Part shown: piece after piece, positions 43,503 through 52,379 of the stretch
Layout: the number at the start of each line of letters is the position of its first letter
Position numbering within the stretch: position 1 is the stretch's first letter
From: Candidatus Protochlamydia amoebophila UWE25
GTDB taxonomy: Bacteria > Chlamydiota > Chlamydiia > Chlamydiales > Parachlamydiaceae
Assembly (NCBI RefSeq): GCF_000011565.2
Contig: NC_005861.2
Span: forward strand, 1,674,001 to 1,738,000
Direction of reading: 5' to 3'
DNA: 64,000 nt
Notes under the pieces: model-generated
Told to the model about the DNA's origin: nothing
What the model saw: the letters and a program-made list of their open reading frames with translations, nothing else
Databases searched by the model: none
Position numbers and translations under genes: made by a program

Positions 43503-43907
43503 TTAATGTTCTTCTCGTTCAAGCTTTTCAAAAATAGCTTCGATAATCCACTGTTTTTTTGAAACGCTTCTACGAAAAGCTTTAAGAAATTCCATTTTTT
43601 TATCGATTTCTTCAAAAAGGTCTGTTTCAAGTTGAAGATGAAGGTAGCGAGTGCGTTGATCTTCTTCAGATTCTGGGTCTTGTAATTTTTCTCTAATGGC
43701 TTCTGCAACCCAATCTTTTTTGTTAATGTCGTTTTTGGAATTTTTTAAGAAATGTATATGATCATTAATAAGTTTAAAAAGGAAATTTCCGATCTCCACA
43801 TTATAATGAATAATCTTTTTTTTAGGCTGAGCAGATGTTTTTTGGGAAGAGGTTGTTTTACTTTTTGGAGAAGAAGGGTTTTCAAGTTTCTTTTTAGTCG
43901 TTTTCAT
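43503..43907 (-). CDS. protein with two tandem ribbon-helix-helix-like domains
   Basis: A 134-residue protein. A basic Ser/Lys/Pro-rich tail (1-30) precedes two similar ~45-residue units: IHYNVEIGNFLFKLINDHIHFLKN..KNDINKKDWVAEAIREKL and LHLQLETDLFEEIDKKMEFLKA.RRSVSKKQWIIEAIFEKL. Each has a strand, a helix, a KK.W turn and a second helix, which fits ribbon-helix-helix DNA-binding folds. A tandem fusion would bind as a pseudo-dimer. It lies just upstream of the conjugation operon on the other strand, so it could regulate transfer genes or act at the transfer origin; this is inference. Confidence 0.5.
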   Translation of the reverse strand: MKTTKKKLENPSSPKSKTTSSQKTSAQPKKKIIHYNVEIGNFLFKLINDHIHFLKNSKNDINKKDWVAEAIREKLQDPESEEDQRTRYLHLQLETDLFEEIDKKMEFLKAFRRSVSKKQWIIEAIFEKLEREEH

Positions 43908-44340
43908 TTTCAGGTAGACACCTATTTTAAACTAAATACTCAAACAAAATATTCCTTAACAACAAATTAATCTATTTATTTTTTTAAGTGAAAAATATTT
44001 TGATTCTCTCATTCATTTAAATGATGAATAAGAATTATTGGCAGCTGCAGTTAGCTTTTGCGCCATCACGTTTACCTTTCTTTCGTTTAGATATTTTTTA
44101 GAAATTATTAAGATTATATGAACCTAAAATTCAAGCTATTATGTTTGAAAGACTGCATATGAAATTATAAGATTGTATATGCAATCTTGACTTTCATTTC
44201 TTAATTTGTTAAAACTATTGCCATAGAGTTATTTAAAGCATTAAGGAGAGCCTAGTATAAACAAACGTATATTTAAGTTTTCTGCCCAAAATAGCATCGT
44301 AAAATAGCATCGTAAAAGTGAAAATTATTAAGGATAAAAG
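43908..44340. other. gene-free region upstream of the conjugation operon
   Basis: Contains an inverted repeat AAGATTG (44169-44175)/CAATCTT (44182-44188) and the 13-bp tandem repeat at 44288. Between divergent genes, this is the likely promoter region of the tra operon and a possible operator or transfer-origin site. No -35/-10 pair is convincing. Confidence 0.4.
44288..44313. repeat. 13-bp tandem repeat upstream of the tra operon
   Basis: AAAATAGCATCGT occurs twice head to tail (44288-44300, 44301-44313), ~28 bp before the first small ORF of the operon. Confidence 0.75.
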
Positions 44341-44481
44341 ATGAAATCTGTGATTCAGCAAATCCAACAAGCACCGCCTCCGGTTTGTCGCGGTGTTTAT
44401 GCGAAGTTTTATGCACTAAGATTTATGAGTAAGAATCCCCGTTTATGGATTCGTTGGGGTTACTTGGATAAAAAATTTTAA
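44341..44481 (+). CDS. small ORF (46 aa) at the head of the tra operon
   Basis: Encodes a 46-residue basic peptide containing PPPVCRGVYAKFYALRFMSK and ending NPRLWIRWGYLDKKF. AAGGA lies 9 nt upstream of the ATG and the pilin gene starts 29 bp downstream. No family recognised; it could be a small operon-leading gene or the remains of a larger one. Coding is supported by the ribosome site, position and non-repetitive composition only. Confidence 0.4.
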   Translation: MKSVIQQIQQAPPPVCRGVYAKFYALRFMSKNPRLWIRWGYLDKKF

Positions 44482-44510
44482 AATCATTTGATTGTAGAGA
44501 GAGAGTAAAG

Positions 44511-44828
44511 ATGAAAAAGAAAGAATTATTGACCTATGCCTGTTTAGGAATTGCCTTAGGAATGATCATCCCTGCTGATGTGTTTGCTAGTAAAACATCT
44601 GTTTATGGGGCTAAAGAGATTGCTCAAATTGGAGATAATTTAAAAGACTTCATGTTTGATACGGCTGTTCCTTATGCCGCTGGAATTTTTGGCGGATACA
44701 ACGTCATTAAAGCGTTTATGGCAAATCACTATCAATCGATGGGAGTGTTTGCTCTCTTGACTGCCACCTCTTTTATCGTACCTCCTTTTTTAAAAGGGGT
44801 ATTCGGCGCCTCCTTATTACTTCCATAA
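44511..44828 (+). CDS. traA: candidate conjugative pilin, TraA-like
   Basis: A 105-residue protein with a long signal-like leader (LLTYACLGIALGMIIPADVFA, cleavage after ~27) and two hydrophobic helices (~52-72, YAAGIFGGYNVIKAFMA; ~77-103, MGVFALLTATSFIVPPFLKG). Short pro-pilin with leader and two helices is the build of F-type pilins, and traL-traE-traK-traB follow in the standard order. Pilins are too variable for certainty from reading alone. GAGAGAG precedes the start. Confidence 0.65.
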   Translation: MKKKELLTYACLGIALGMIIPADVFASKTSVYGAKEIAQIGDNLKDFMFDTAVPYAAGIFGGYNVIKAFMANHYQSMGVFALLTATSFIVPPFLKGVFGASLLLP

Positions 44829-44849
44829 ACAGATAAATAAGGCGTTTCC

Positions 44850-45155
44850 ATGGCACAAGAAAGCCCTAGAATGACATGTAAAACTTTTGATCAATCTATT
44901 CGCATTCTGTTTTGGTCATTGGATGAATTTTTGATCTTAATCCCCCTAAGCTTTGTTGGCATTTTCCTTCGAAGCTTAGTGTTATTAGGATTGGCAATCC
45001 TTTTAAAGACGCTATATATACAAATGAAAAAAAAGAGCCGGCACCAACCCTTGAGTCACTACCTCTACCAATATTTTCCAACATCTTTTTGTCAAAAATT
45101 AGGCTATTTTGAAGGACTCCCCCCTTCACACCTTAAAAAAGTCATTTTAACGTAA
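44850..45155 (+). CDS. traL: conjugation pilus assembly protein TraL
   Basis: A 101-residue protein with the TraL pattern: a short cytoplasmic N-terminus, a hydrophobic hairpin (EFLILIPLSFVGIFLRSLVLLGLAILLKTLY, ~25-57) and a basic cytoplasmic tail with LSHYLYQYFP. TraL is a small inner-membrane component of F-type type IV secretion. It lies 21 bp after the pilin gene and 8 bp before traE. Confidence 0.8.
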   Translation: MAQESPRMTCKTFDQSIRILFWSLDEFLILIPLSFVGIFLRSLVLLGLAILLKTLYIQMKKKSRHQPLSHYLYQYFPTSFCQKLGYFEGLPPSHLKKVILT

Positions 45156-45163
45156 AAGGAAAA

Positions 45164-45733
45164 ATGGAACGGATTTTTTTTGAACGCAATCTCAATCATT
45201 TATTAGTGCAGAGAAACTTTTTAGTGGGATTGTCGTTAACCTTACTGATGGGAGTGATCTTAGCTGTCTCCTTCCTTTGCTTCAAAACAGAAAGAATTAT
45301 TATTGTCCCTTCAACGATTGAAAAAGAATTTTGGGTTGATGCTCATTCCGTTTCAGCCACCTATCTCGAACAATTTGGATTGTTTTTAGGGCAACTCTTG
45401 CTCACCAAATCTTCTTATTCTGCAGATTTACACCGCAATATTTTGTGTCGACATACCGAGCCTCAGTATCTTGCTTTATTAAAACAAAGATTAATGGAAG
45501 AAGAGGAGACTTTAAAGAAACAAAACGCTTCTTACGTTTTTTACTTAAATAATGTTCACGTCAATCCCAAAGAATTAACGGTGACTTTGCTCGGAGATCG
45601 GCAATTTTTCCTTGCAGGTCAGCAAACCACCTTGGAAAGCTGCGGCTATACCTTGCATTTCAATTACAGCGGAGCTCGCCTTCTTCTAAAGGGGATCACT
45701 CAAGAAAAAACCGACCTTGCGAGGAGAGCCTAG
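45164..45733 (+). CDS. traE: conjugation protein TraE
   Basis: A 189-residue VirB8-like protein. One N-terminal membrane helix (FLVGLSLTLLMGVILAVSFL, ~19-38) is followed by a periplasmic domain with TERIIIVPSTIEKEFWVDAHSVSATYLEQFGLFL and VNPKELTVTLLGDRQFFLAGQQ, both standard TraE blocks. TraE bridges the inner-membrane complex to the core. Its stop is adjacent to the traK start (0 bp). Confidence 0.85.
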   Translation: MERIFFERNLNHLLVQRNFLVGLSLTLLMGVILAVSFLCFKTERIIIVPSTIEKEFWVDAHSVSATYLEQFGLFLGQLLLTKSSYSADLHRNILCRHTEPQYLALLKQRLMEEEETLKKQNASYVFYLNNVHVNPKELTVTLLGDRQFFLAGQQTTLESCGYTLHFNYSGARLLLKGITQEKTDLARRA

Positions 45734-46426
45734 ATGAAACAAATTTTTTGGATGGGCTTTGCCTGTCTGCAAGTTTTAAAACTTTCGGCTGCCACCTATC
45801 ACACGCTCAATACAACAAGCCTTTTGCCCTGCTACTTATCTTCTACTTATCAAAATCGGGTGATGATTGAAAATGGACGAATTAAAAAAGTGATTACCCC
45901 AGAATCTGATCGTCTTTCCATTCAAATTGAAGAGTTAACAGGCCAAGCATTTATTTTTGCCCGGGATCCTCATCTGAAAGAGATCTCTCTTTCGGTCATC
46001 TCCGATTCGGGTGTCATTCAAGATATCCATATTTGTTTTATAGAGCGTCAGCCTGAAGTTGTTGTCTTGCAGGAACCAGAACAGAAAGAGTGTTCACCTG
46101 GCGTGCCTGCTGCCGAGGAGCTCTCCATTTTGAAACAAGTTCAAGAGATTGTTGCTGGGAGAATTCCTACCGGTTATCGACACAAATCTATCTCTTCGCA
46201 AAAACGCACTCTAAAAAAAGGAATCGAGCTTACGCTTAAAGCTAAATTTATCGGATCAGAAAATACTCTTTACCTCTATCAGCTAGCTAATACGGGCAAA
46301 CAACCTCAAACAGTTTTAGAATGTGAGATGGGAAGTCAGCAAAGTCAATGGATCTATTTAGAACAAAACATGATCGCTCCCAAGCAAACAAAGGTTTGTA
46401 TTCTTGCGGTGAAAAACCATGCCTGA
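45734..46426 (+). CDS. traK: conjugation core-complex protein TraK
   Basis: A 230-residue protein with an N-terminal signal sequence (FWMGFACLQVLKLSAATY) and a beta-rich body (RVMIENGRIKKVITPESDRLSIQIEELTGQAFIFA; LKEISLSVISDSGVIQDIHICF). TraK is the periplasmic VirB9-like ring protein that links TraB to TraV. It ends 8 bp inside traB. Assignment comes from the operon slot and from the start of the secretin-like N0 pattern. Confidence 0.8.
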   Translation: MKQIFWMGFACLQVLKLSAATYHTLNTTSLLPCYLSSTYQNRVMIENGRIKKVITPESDRLSIQIEELTGQAFIFARDPHLKEISLSVISDSGVIQDIHICFIERQPEVVVLQEPEQKECSPGVPAAEELSILKQVQEIVAGRIPTGYRHKSISSQKRTLKKGIELTLKAKFIGSENTLYLYQLANTGKQPQTVLECEMGSQQSQWIYLEQNMIAPKQTKVCILAVKNHA

Positions 46427-47723
46427 TCTTTCGGAAAAAGTACTGAAAAAGCAAAAAATCCACTTAATTCTTGTTGCAGCTGTGATAGGTTTTGCCGTGT
46501 TTGGTTTGATCAAATATGCATATGATCATTATGAACCCACTTCTTATGACTTATTTGAACCAAGGATCGATTTACCTGTGGATGAATTTCAATCCAAAGA
46601 AGTGTGGATGGATCGTTTGGAAACGCAAGTGGGCTTCTTGATCCAAAAGCAAAAGTACTATGAAGAGACGTTACTTGAGTATAAAGAAAGAGAAAGAGCG
46701 AACGAAAAAGAGAAAATCGAACTCAAGCAGTATTTGACTCTTTTGAAAAAGAAAATGGAAGCATCCCAAGTTAGAGAAGAGGAGTTAAAGAATAAAAAGG
46801 ATACCTCAGCTCTAGAAATAGCCTCTTCAAGCAAAAACACATTTGACCGCCCCGTGTTTGAGCAAGCAGAGGAAAGCTTGCTTCCACCTTCTTCTTATCG
46901 ATTTCCTTCTTCCTCTTTTTCTAGTGATCCGTTTGTCTCCCAAGGAACAATAGCCTCTTTCGGACAGGAGGCTGTCAAAGCGACTGAGACAGCTGCTTTA
47001 AGACCGCCTCTTTGTGAATATACGCTGCCTCAGGAAGCAAAAAATGAACTTTTTTCCCTTGAAAAAAGAACGCCTGCCAATGTAAGTGTGCGTGCCATTC
47101 TCCTTTCTAGTGTGGATGCTGTTTGTAGACTAGACGCTCAAAGCGATCCTATCCCTGTAAAATTACGCCTCTTAGATGATGCTCATTTACCCGGAGGAAT
47201 GAAAGTAAAGTTGAAAGGATGTCTGATTGGAGCGAGCGCTTACGGAGATATTTCCAGTGAACGTGTCTATATGCGATTAGAAAACTTAACGCAAGTCAAT
47301 CTCAGCGGGCAAGCCATTGAAACGGAAGTGACCGGTTATGTGTCAGGAGAAGATGGAAGATTTGGAATGCGAGGGATCTTGGTGGATCGCTCCGCTAAAA
47401 TATTAAAACCAGCCCTTGGCAGTGGGATCTTATCTGGAATTGCTCAAACGCTTCAGTCGGCATGCGCTCGCCCATCCAAAGAAACGATTAATACCTACTC
47501 GCTCAGCTCGGATTTTGCTCAAAATACGGTGGCTAAAACTTCAGATGCCTTTAGCCTTTTGGCTTCTTACTATATTAAACGAGCAGAACAAGTCCAACCT
47601 GTCCTTCAAATTGATGCAGGTCGCTTAGTCGATGTCACGTTTACGCAAGGATTTAGCATGGGAGATCTCCATGCTAAGGAAAATTTAAAACAGATTCGCA
47701 ATAAACACAGGCCTTCCTCATGA
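46419..47723 (+). CDS. traB: conjugation core-complex protein TraB
   Basis: A 434-residue VirB10-like protein: an N-terminal membrane helix (IHLILVAAVIGFAVFGLIKYA, ~11-31), a coiled coil (~75-125), a Ser/Pro-rich stretch, and a C-terminal beta-barrel-type domain (ANVSVRAILLSSVDAVCRLD; PVKLRLLDDAHLPGGMKVKLKGCLIGASAYGDISSERVYMRLE; TGYVSGEDGRFGMRGILVDR) with the conserved GxxGDxxSxR-like segment. TraB spans the envelope. It overlaps the next gene by 4 bp (ATGA). Confidence 0.9.
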   Translation: MPDLSEKVLKKQKIHLILVAAVIGFAVFGLIKYAYDHYEPTSYDLFEPRIDLPVDEFQSKEVWMDRLETQVGFLIQKQKYYEETLLEYKERERANEKEKIELKQYLTLLKKKMEASQVREEELKNKKDTSALEIASSSKNTFDRPVFEQAEESLLPPSSYRFPSSSFSSDPFVSQGTIASFGQEAVKATETAALRPPLCEYTLPQEAKNELFSLEKRTPANVSVRAILLSSVDAVCRLDAQSDPIPVKLRLLDDAHLPGGMKVKLKGCLIGASAYGDISSERVYMRLENLTQVNLSGQAIETEVTGYVSGEDGRFGMRGILVDRSAKILKPALGSGILSGIAQTLQSACARPSKETINTYSLSSDFAQNTVAKTSDAFSLLASYYIKRAEQVQPVLQIDAGRLVDVTFTQGFSMGDLHAKENLKQIRNKHRPSS

Positions 47724-47948
47724 AAAAATGGAAATGGAACATTTTTCTTTTAACCTTGGGTTTGCCCATGTGGGGGTTCAGCTTAGACAAGCTCGCTGAA
47801 AAATATCTGATTGAATTTGGAGATCCGCAAGCACCTGTTCAAATTACCGAATACTTTTCCATGAGTTGCCCCCATTGCTTATCCCTATTCAAAAAAGATT
47901 TTAAAATCCTTAAAGAAAAATACCTAGAAACAAAACAAGCGTATTGGG

Positions 47949-49144
47949 CTCTGTACAGGACAATTTTTTTTAACATACCTTACAACCTATTCAGAATAGA
48001 ATTCTTCTTTCGAAGAAGTCTTATATAATGTAGAATTTCATTCATATACAATTCTAAACACAACAAACATTTTCTTATTCCCTCAAAGCATGTCCTGAAT
48101 ATGCTTTTTCTTTTTCTCCCGTGAGAAGCTTGGTTTGTTTTTGATTGTATGATTTCATTTGTTTTTATCGTCCACACGACTGCTAGTGTTAGCACGAGCA
48201 TCCATGCATCGATCTTTTTCAAATCGGTCATATGAGTATCTTCAAAGCAAAAACCTTTTGTTTTTAAATATCCAAAAAGAGTTTCAATTGCCCATCTCTT
48301 CTTGTACATTTTTAATGCTTTATAGGGACAAACATTTGTTAACACGATTAAAAGCTCTCCTTGATAATTTCTCGAAGCAGCTATTTGAACGCTTACTCCC
48401 AATAATGTATGGTGGCCTTTAAAGACTTTCTTTTTTCCACACTTAATTACCTTACATATATCTCTCAAGCCCACTGTGTAGTTTCCTTTTGGGTGTAACA
48501 CTTGAGTGTCTTCTTTAACTCGAAGATAGCTCGGGATTTTTGAATTAATTAAAAATCAAACCATTCGGATCCTATAAATTCCCTATCTGCTGTAAATGAA
48601 TTAATATGAATTTTATCCATCACTCTTTTAAGTACTGATAGACGATCGAGGGTTTTGGAATTACCTGCTCTTCCTAAGGAAATCCAAGCTAGAGGAATGC
48701 TAATCCCTTTAAAATTAACTCCTAAGGTCAAAATATTGATGTGTTTTTTGCCGAATTTCCAATCTGTCCTATCTAATGCCAAGTCATTTTTCTTATTTTT
48801 AAGATCTAAAATGATAATCACTAAATCTGTTATGACCTCTTGATAATCATTCAAAAAAGTTAGCCAGTTGAAAAATCTTTGTATTCGTTTGAAATTAGAA
48901 TCAATTTTTGCCTTACTATATAAAACTGTTGCTAGCTCTGACAGATTCACTGTCTTCACGATGAACAATCCCAATAATAAATTCGTCAATACAGTTAATC
49001 TTGACTTGTTCCAATTAAAATATTGACCTAAAATGTTATGCAGCTCGCATATGTGTTTCATAGTACCTCTAGAGTGGTTTCTGAAGTATTATGTCACATA
49101 TCGCGAGTTTTTTTACATTTTCAAAAAAATTGTCCTGTACAGAG
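47949..49144 (-). mobile_element. IS4-family element inside the dsb-like gene
   Basis: A 1196-bp element with 22-bp perfect inverted repeats (beginning CTCTGTACAGGACAATTTTT at 47949 and its complement ending at 49144). The 9-bp direct repeat CGTATTGGG flanks it (47940-47948 and 49145-49153). It encodes a transposase on the minus strand that is itself frameshifted. Confidence 0.9.
47980..49061 (-). pseudogene. IS4-family transposase with a frameshift
   Basis: The N-terminal frame (49061 to 48549) contains LALDRTDWKFGKKHINILTL and FTADREFIGSEWFDF, the first two catalytic regions. The frame then stops at TAA within GATTTTTAATTAATTC. Adding one T restores LINSKIPSYLRVKEDTQVLH, which continues to 47980 and includes the YREK motif Y..R...E......K in YKKRWAIETLFGYLK. 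So one base was lost from a T run (five instead of six), or a -1 slip is needed. IS4 transposases are normally single-frame, so I call it inactive. Confidence 0.8.
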
Positions 49145-49516
49145 CGTATTGGGTGTTTCATCCCGTTCCCTTAGACTCGCTGACGGTGCAAACGATGGAT
49201 TGTTTGAGCAAATTAACACCTAAGCAAAAAAGGACATTGCTAGAAGCATTATTTGACTCTCTTCAGGTTCAAGATGGTCCAGAAGTTGCCCTTTTTCTTC
49301 TACAAGAAGCCATGAAACTATTTGATCAGCCTATGCCAAATTTAGATGAACAAGCGTATATCGTGCAGACGGAAGCATTTCAAGCGGCTTTTCAATTTTT
49401 GAAACAAGAGGATCGTATACAAGCGGTTCCCTCAGTGGAGATAAATGCAGAGCTTTATCGTCAAGAAATTCCCAATCAAGCGTTCATTGAAAAACAAATG
49501 CAGGCGAGGCTTTCTC

Positions 49517-49891
49517 ATGGTTAGTAAAAATAGGGCTTTTTTTCCCGCTTCTTTTCCCTTGTTAGGATTGATGTGCCTCTTACTTCCTTCATGTGCTATT
49601 TATAAACAACAATTCGATTGTCCGGCCCCAAAGGGAATTCCTTGTACATCTGTGACAGCTATCGAAAGCCTAATCGTTGAAACCCAAGAAGGAGCTGATT
49701 TCCTTGTCTATCCCCCATTGAAAGATAAAAAAAATGAGGAAACAAACCAGGGGTTAGCAGCTCTGCCTCCTAGAGTGTGGATTTGCAATCAAGCTAAAGA
49801 AAAGATGGGGATAAAAGGGTATTATATCCAACAGGCAGAAAGCATTGAACCAGACCTCTCTTTTTCTATTAATCAGACAAAGGGACGTTAA
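49517..49891 (+). CDS. traV: conjugation lipoprotein TraV
   Basis: A 124-residue protein starting at ATG 49517, overlapping the dsb-like gene by 8 bp. The signal peptide (FPLLGLMCLLLPSC) ends in a lipobox with Cys ~22; two further Cys (FDCPAPKGIPCTSV) lie soon after, as in F TraV. TraV is the VirB7-like outer-membrane lipoprotein that holds the TraK ring. The C-terminal region (PPRVWICNQAKEKMGIKGYY) includes the usual R.W.. strand. traC starts directly after its stop. Confidence 0.85.
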   Translation: MVSKNRAFFPASFPLLGLMCLLLPSCAIYKQQFDCPAPKGIPCTSVTAIESLIVETQEGADFLVYPPLKDKKNEETNQGLAALPPRVWICNQAKEKMGIKGYYIQQAESIEPDLSFSINQTKGR

Positions 49892-49892
49892 C

Positions 49893-52379
49893 ATGCGATC
49901 ATTTTTGCAAAAATTGGGGAATATCGTGGCAGGTTTATTCGGAGAATCCCCTTTTTCATTTTCGTCAGACACAGCGCAGGCTTTACCGAGCGATCCCTAT
50001 CCATCAGCTACCCCTCTTTCTGCCTATCTATCTTATGATGTATATGATGAAGACAATGAATTATTCATCAATAAAAAAAGTTTAGGGTTTGCCATTGAAA
50101 TGCTTCCTTTGGTTGGAAGTGATCATGCAGCTCAAAAGAATATTCAAAGTCTTTTTGATGAGGTGTTAGAAGAAGGAGAGTCGATTCAGTGCCTTCTTTG
50201 GACCGATCACCGCATTGATCCTTTCCTCAATTTCTGGGAGGAGCCTAGAAAACAAAAAGGGGGAATTTTTGCCAAGATTGCTCACCAACGGGTCAAGACT
50301 TTTCGCCATCACAAACAGTTTTTTCCCTCTCTTTTTCGCTTTGTACTCTCCTACACTGTCCCATTTAAAGGAGATCTTCAAACAAATGCCCCCTTAATTC
50401 AAAAAATGAAGGCCAAAAAAGAGAAGTGTTTAAGAATTTTACGTGCTCTTTCTCGCTCGGCTCGGGTTTGGAAACCGATCGATTTAATGGATGTCGTTGG
50501 GGGCATGTGCCAATTTTCTTTCAGTACAGAAGCGGTCACTCCCCTTTGGAACCCCTACCAATCCCTGGCAAGTCAGATTCCAAGAGGAACTAGTTTAGAA
50601 ATTCAAGAGGGGCAGTTAAAGGCTAATCGTCCCTCCCCTCTGGCGTTCAAAAGTTTTCGAGTAGTGGATTTTCCTGAATTTTGGTCACTCAGCCAGATGC
50701 AACATCTGATTGGAGATGTCGAAAGAGATAGCTTCCGTTTACTTTGTCCGTTTTATCTTCACTGGGCAGTGCATTGTCCAAGTCAACAGTTAGCGGAACA
50801 AAAATTTAAAGTGCGTGAGAAATTTGTCGAAAAACAGGGGCAATCCTCTATGTTTTTAAAAATGGTTCCTCAACTGGCAGATGAACTGAAAGAAATCCAA
50901 TATGCTCGAAAAGAGATATATCAAGGGGCTCGCTATGTCTGGACCAACTTGTCTGTTGGCATTTGGAGCTCTCCTGACAATTTGGTTCATTCAGAAGAAA
51001 TCCTAAAAGGAATTTTTCGAAATAATCGCTTCACGTTAGTGGAAAATCAAGCGTTTCCTTTGGCAGCTTTTTTATCGGCATTACCATTAAGTTTGGCAGA
51101 GTCTGTTAAAGGACTCAAAAATCTCAATTTTTTTCGAACCACTCTCAATCGAGAGTGTGGTAACTACGTTCCTTTGCAAGGAGAATGGTATGGCACCCTC
51201 AAAAGTTCCGGGATTCTATTAGCTGGTCGAAGAGGGCAGCTCATGAATTGGAATCCTTTTGATAATGACCATGGGAATTACAACATCACAGTCGTTGGAA
51301 GAAGTGGATCGGGAAAGTCTGTCTTTATGCAAGAACTGATTTTTAACGGATTAGGAACAGGAGCCAAGGTCTTTGTTTTGGATGTGGGAAGAAGCTTTGA
51401 CAAACTTTGCCAAGCGTTAGAAGGACAAATGATTGAGTTTTCAAGACAATCTACCATTTGTTTAAACCCCTTCACCAAATTTCCTCTGAATAACGTTAAT
51501 GAACTCAATGACTGCATTATTCTCCTTAAATCGATCATCGCCAACATGGCAGATTCCATCAATGGGATGAGTAGTGAACAAATGAGTTTAATCGAAGAAT
51601 CTATCAAAGAAGTGTGGAAACTTAAAGGTTGTGAAGCCTCTCTAACAGATGTTGCCAACTGGTTAAAACAACACGAAGATGTCCAGGCTCGCAAGATCGG
51701 TAGAATGCTATTTCCCTATACCATCGATGGCGTTTTTGGACACTATTTTGAAGGAAAAAATAATGTCGATTTTACCAATCCTTTTGTCTTGATTGAGTTA
51801 GAAGAACTGAAAGAAAAAAAAGAGCTACAAGCTGTGGTGCTTCAATTATTGATTTTAACGATTACGGATCAAGCGTTTTTAGGAGATCGTAAAACGCGCT
51901 TTTATATTTGTGTAGATGAGGCTTGGGATCTTTTAAGAGCGAATCAGACAGGGCCCTTTATTGAAACCTTGGCAAGACGTCTGCGTAAATACAATGGATC
52001 ATTAATTGTTGGAACGCAACAATTAGAAGATTTTGACAGCTATCCTGGCGCCAAGGCTGCTTACGCCAATAGTGATTGGGCTTGTTTTCTTCCTCAAGAC
52101 GATAAAACGATTGCCACTCTTAAGGCAGAATCAAAAATGCCTGAGGGAAAAATTCAAGCAATTGAAAACTTAAATACCTTGCATGGCGTTTATAGTGAAG
52201 TTTTGATTTGTCAAGGAAAGTCCTATTCGACGCATCGCTTCTGGTTAGATTCCTTTTCTAATTTGCTTTATAGCACCCAGGCGGCTGACTTTTCTCGTTT
52301 GCAAAAGCTACGCGAGCAAGGGAAAAGCTTGGAAGAGGCCATTGAAGAGCTCGTGCAGGAGAAAGCATGTCACTCTTAA
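49893..52379 (+). CDS. traC: conjugation ATPase TraC
   Basis: An 828-residue VirB4-family ATPase that powers pilus assembly. ATG 49893 (MRSFLQKLGN) is preferred; the frame extends upstream into traV. The N-terminal domain has the F-type signature region LGFAIEMLPLVGSDHAAQKNIQSLFDEVLEEGESIQCLLWTDHRI. Walker A is VVGRSGSGKSVFM (~467-479) and Walker B is FYICVDEAWDLL (~669-680), followed by GSLIVGTQQLEDF. All motifs are intact and the length is close to F TraC (~875). The signal-peptidase-like gene overlaps its end by 13 bp. Confidence 0.95.
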   Translation: MRSFLQKLGNIVAGLFGESPFSFSSDTAQALPSDPYPSATPLSAYLSYDVYDEDNELFINKKSLGFAIEMLPLVGSDHAAQKNIQSLFDEVLEEGESIQCLLWTDHRIDPFLNFWEEPRKQKGGIFAKIAHQRVKTFRHHKQFFPSLFRFVLSYTVPFKGDLQTNAPLIQKMKAKKEKCLRILRALSRSARVWKPIDLMDVVGGMCQFSFSTEAVTPLWNPYQSLASQIPRGTSLEIQEGQLKANRPSPLAFKSFRVVDFPEFWSLSQMQHLIGDVERDSFRLLCPFYLHWAVHCPSQQLAEQKFKVREKFVEKQGQSSMFLKMVPQLADELKEIQYARKEIYQGARYVWTNLSVGIWSSPDNLVHSEEILKGIFRNNRFTLVENQAFPLAAFLSALPLSLAESVKGLKNLNFFRTTLNRECGNYVPLQGEWYGTLKSSGILLAGRRGQLMNWNPFDNDHGNYNITVVGRSGSGKSVFMQELIFNGLGTGAKVFVLDVGRSFDKLCQALEGQMIEFSRQSTICLNPFTKFPLNNVNELNDCIILLKSIIANMADSINGMSSEQMSLIEESIKEVWKLKGCEASLTDVANWLKQHEDVQARKIGRMLFPYTIDGVFGHYFEGKNNVDFTNPFVLIELEELKEKKELQAVVLQLLILTITDQAFLGDRKTRFYICVDEAWDLLRANQTGPFIETLARRLRKYNGSLIVGTQQLEDFDSYPGAKAAYANSDWACFLPQDDKTIATLKAESKMPEGKIQAIENLNTLHGVYSEVLICQGKSYSTHRFWLDSFSNLLYSTQAADFSRLQKLREQGKSLEEAIEELVQEKACHS

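Larger units (their letters stand above)
47720..49524 (+). pseudogene. DsbA/DsbC-like thioredoxin gene split by an IS4-family element
   Basis: The 5' part (47720-47948) encodes a signal sequence (WNIFLLTLGLPMWGFS) and a thioredoxin-type active site (YFSMSCPHCLSLF). The coding frame stops matching at AYW and resumes after the insertion at 49154 with VFHPVPLDSLTVQTMDCLSK, continuing to 49524. Removing the IS and one 9-bp duplicate restores a frame of ~200 residues. Such disulphide-bond enzymes accompany F-type tra operons because TraU, TraN, TraH and TraB are Cys-rich or envelope proteins. The gene is inactivated here. Confidence 0.85.

Noticed and set aside
43286..43708. 140-residue minus-strand ORF crossing the right end of the IS982 element
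   Set aside because: It runs across the IS boundary and overlaps the better-supported RHH-like gene in another frame; its Lys/Leu/Asn-rich composition is typical of random AT-rich DNA.
47980..48501. Separate functional gene for the C-terminal transposase half
   Set aside because: The frame matches the continuation of the upstream half after adding one T, and it contains the YREK motif only; it is part of one frameshifted transposase.
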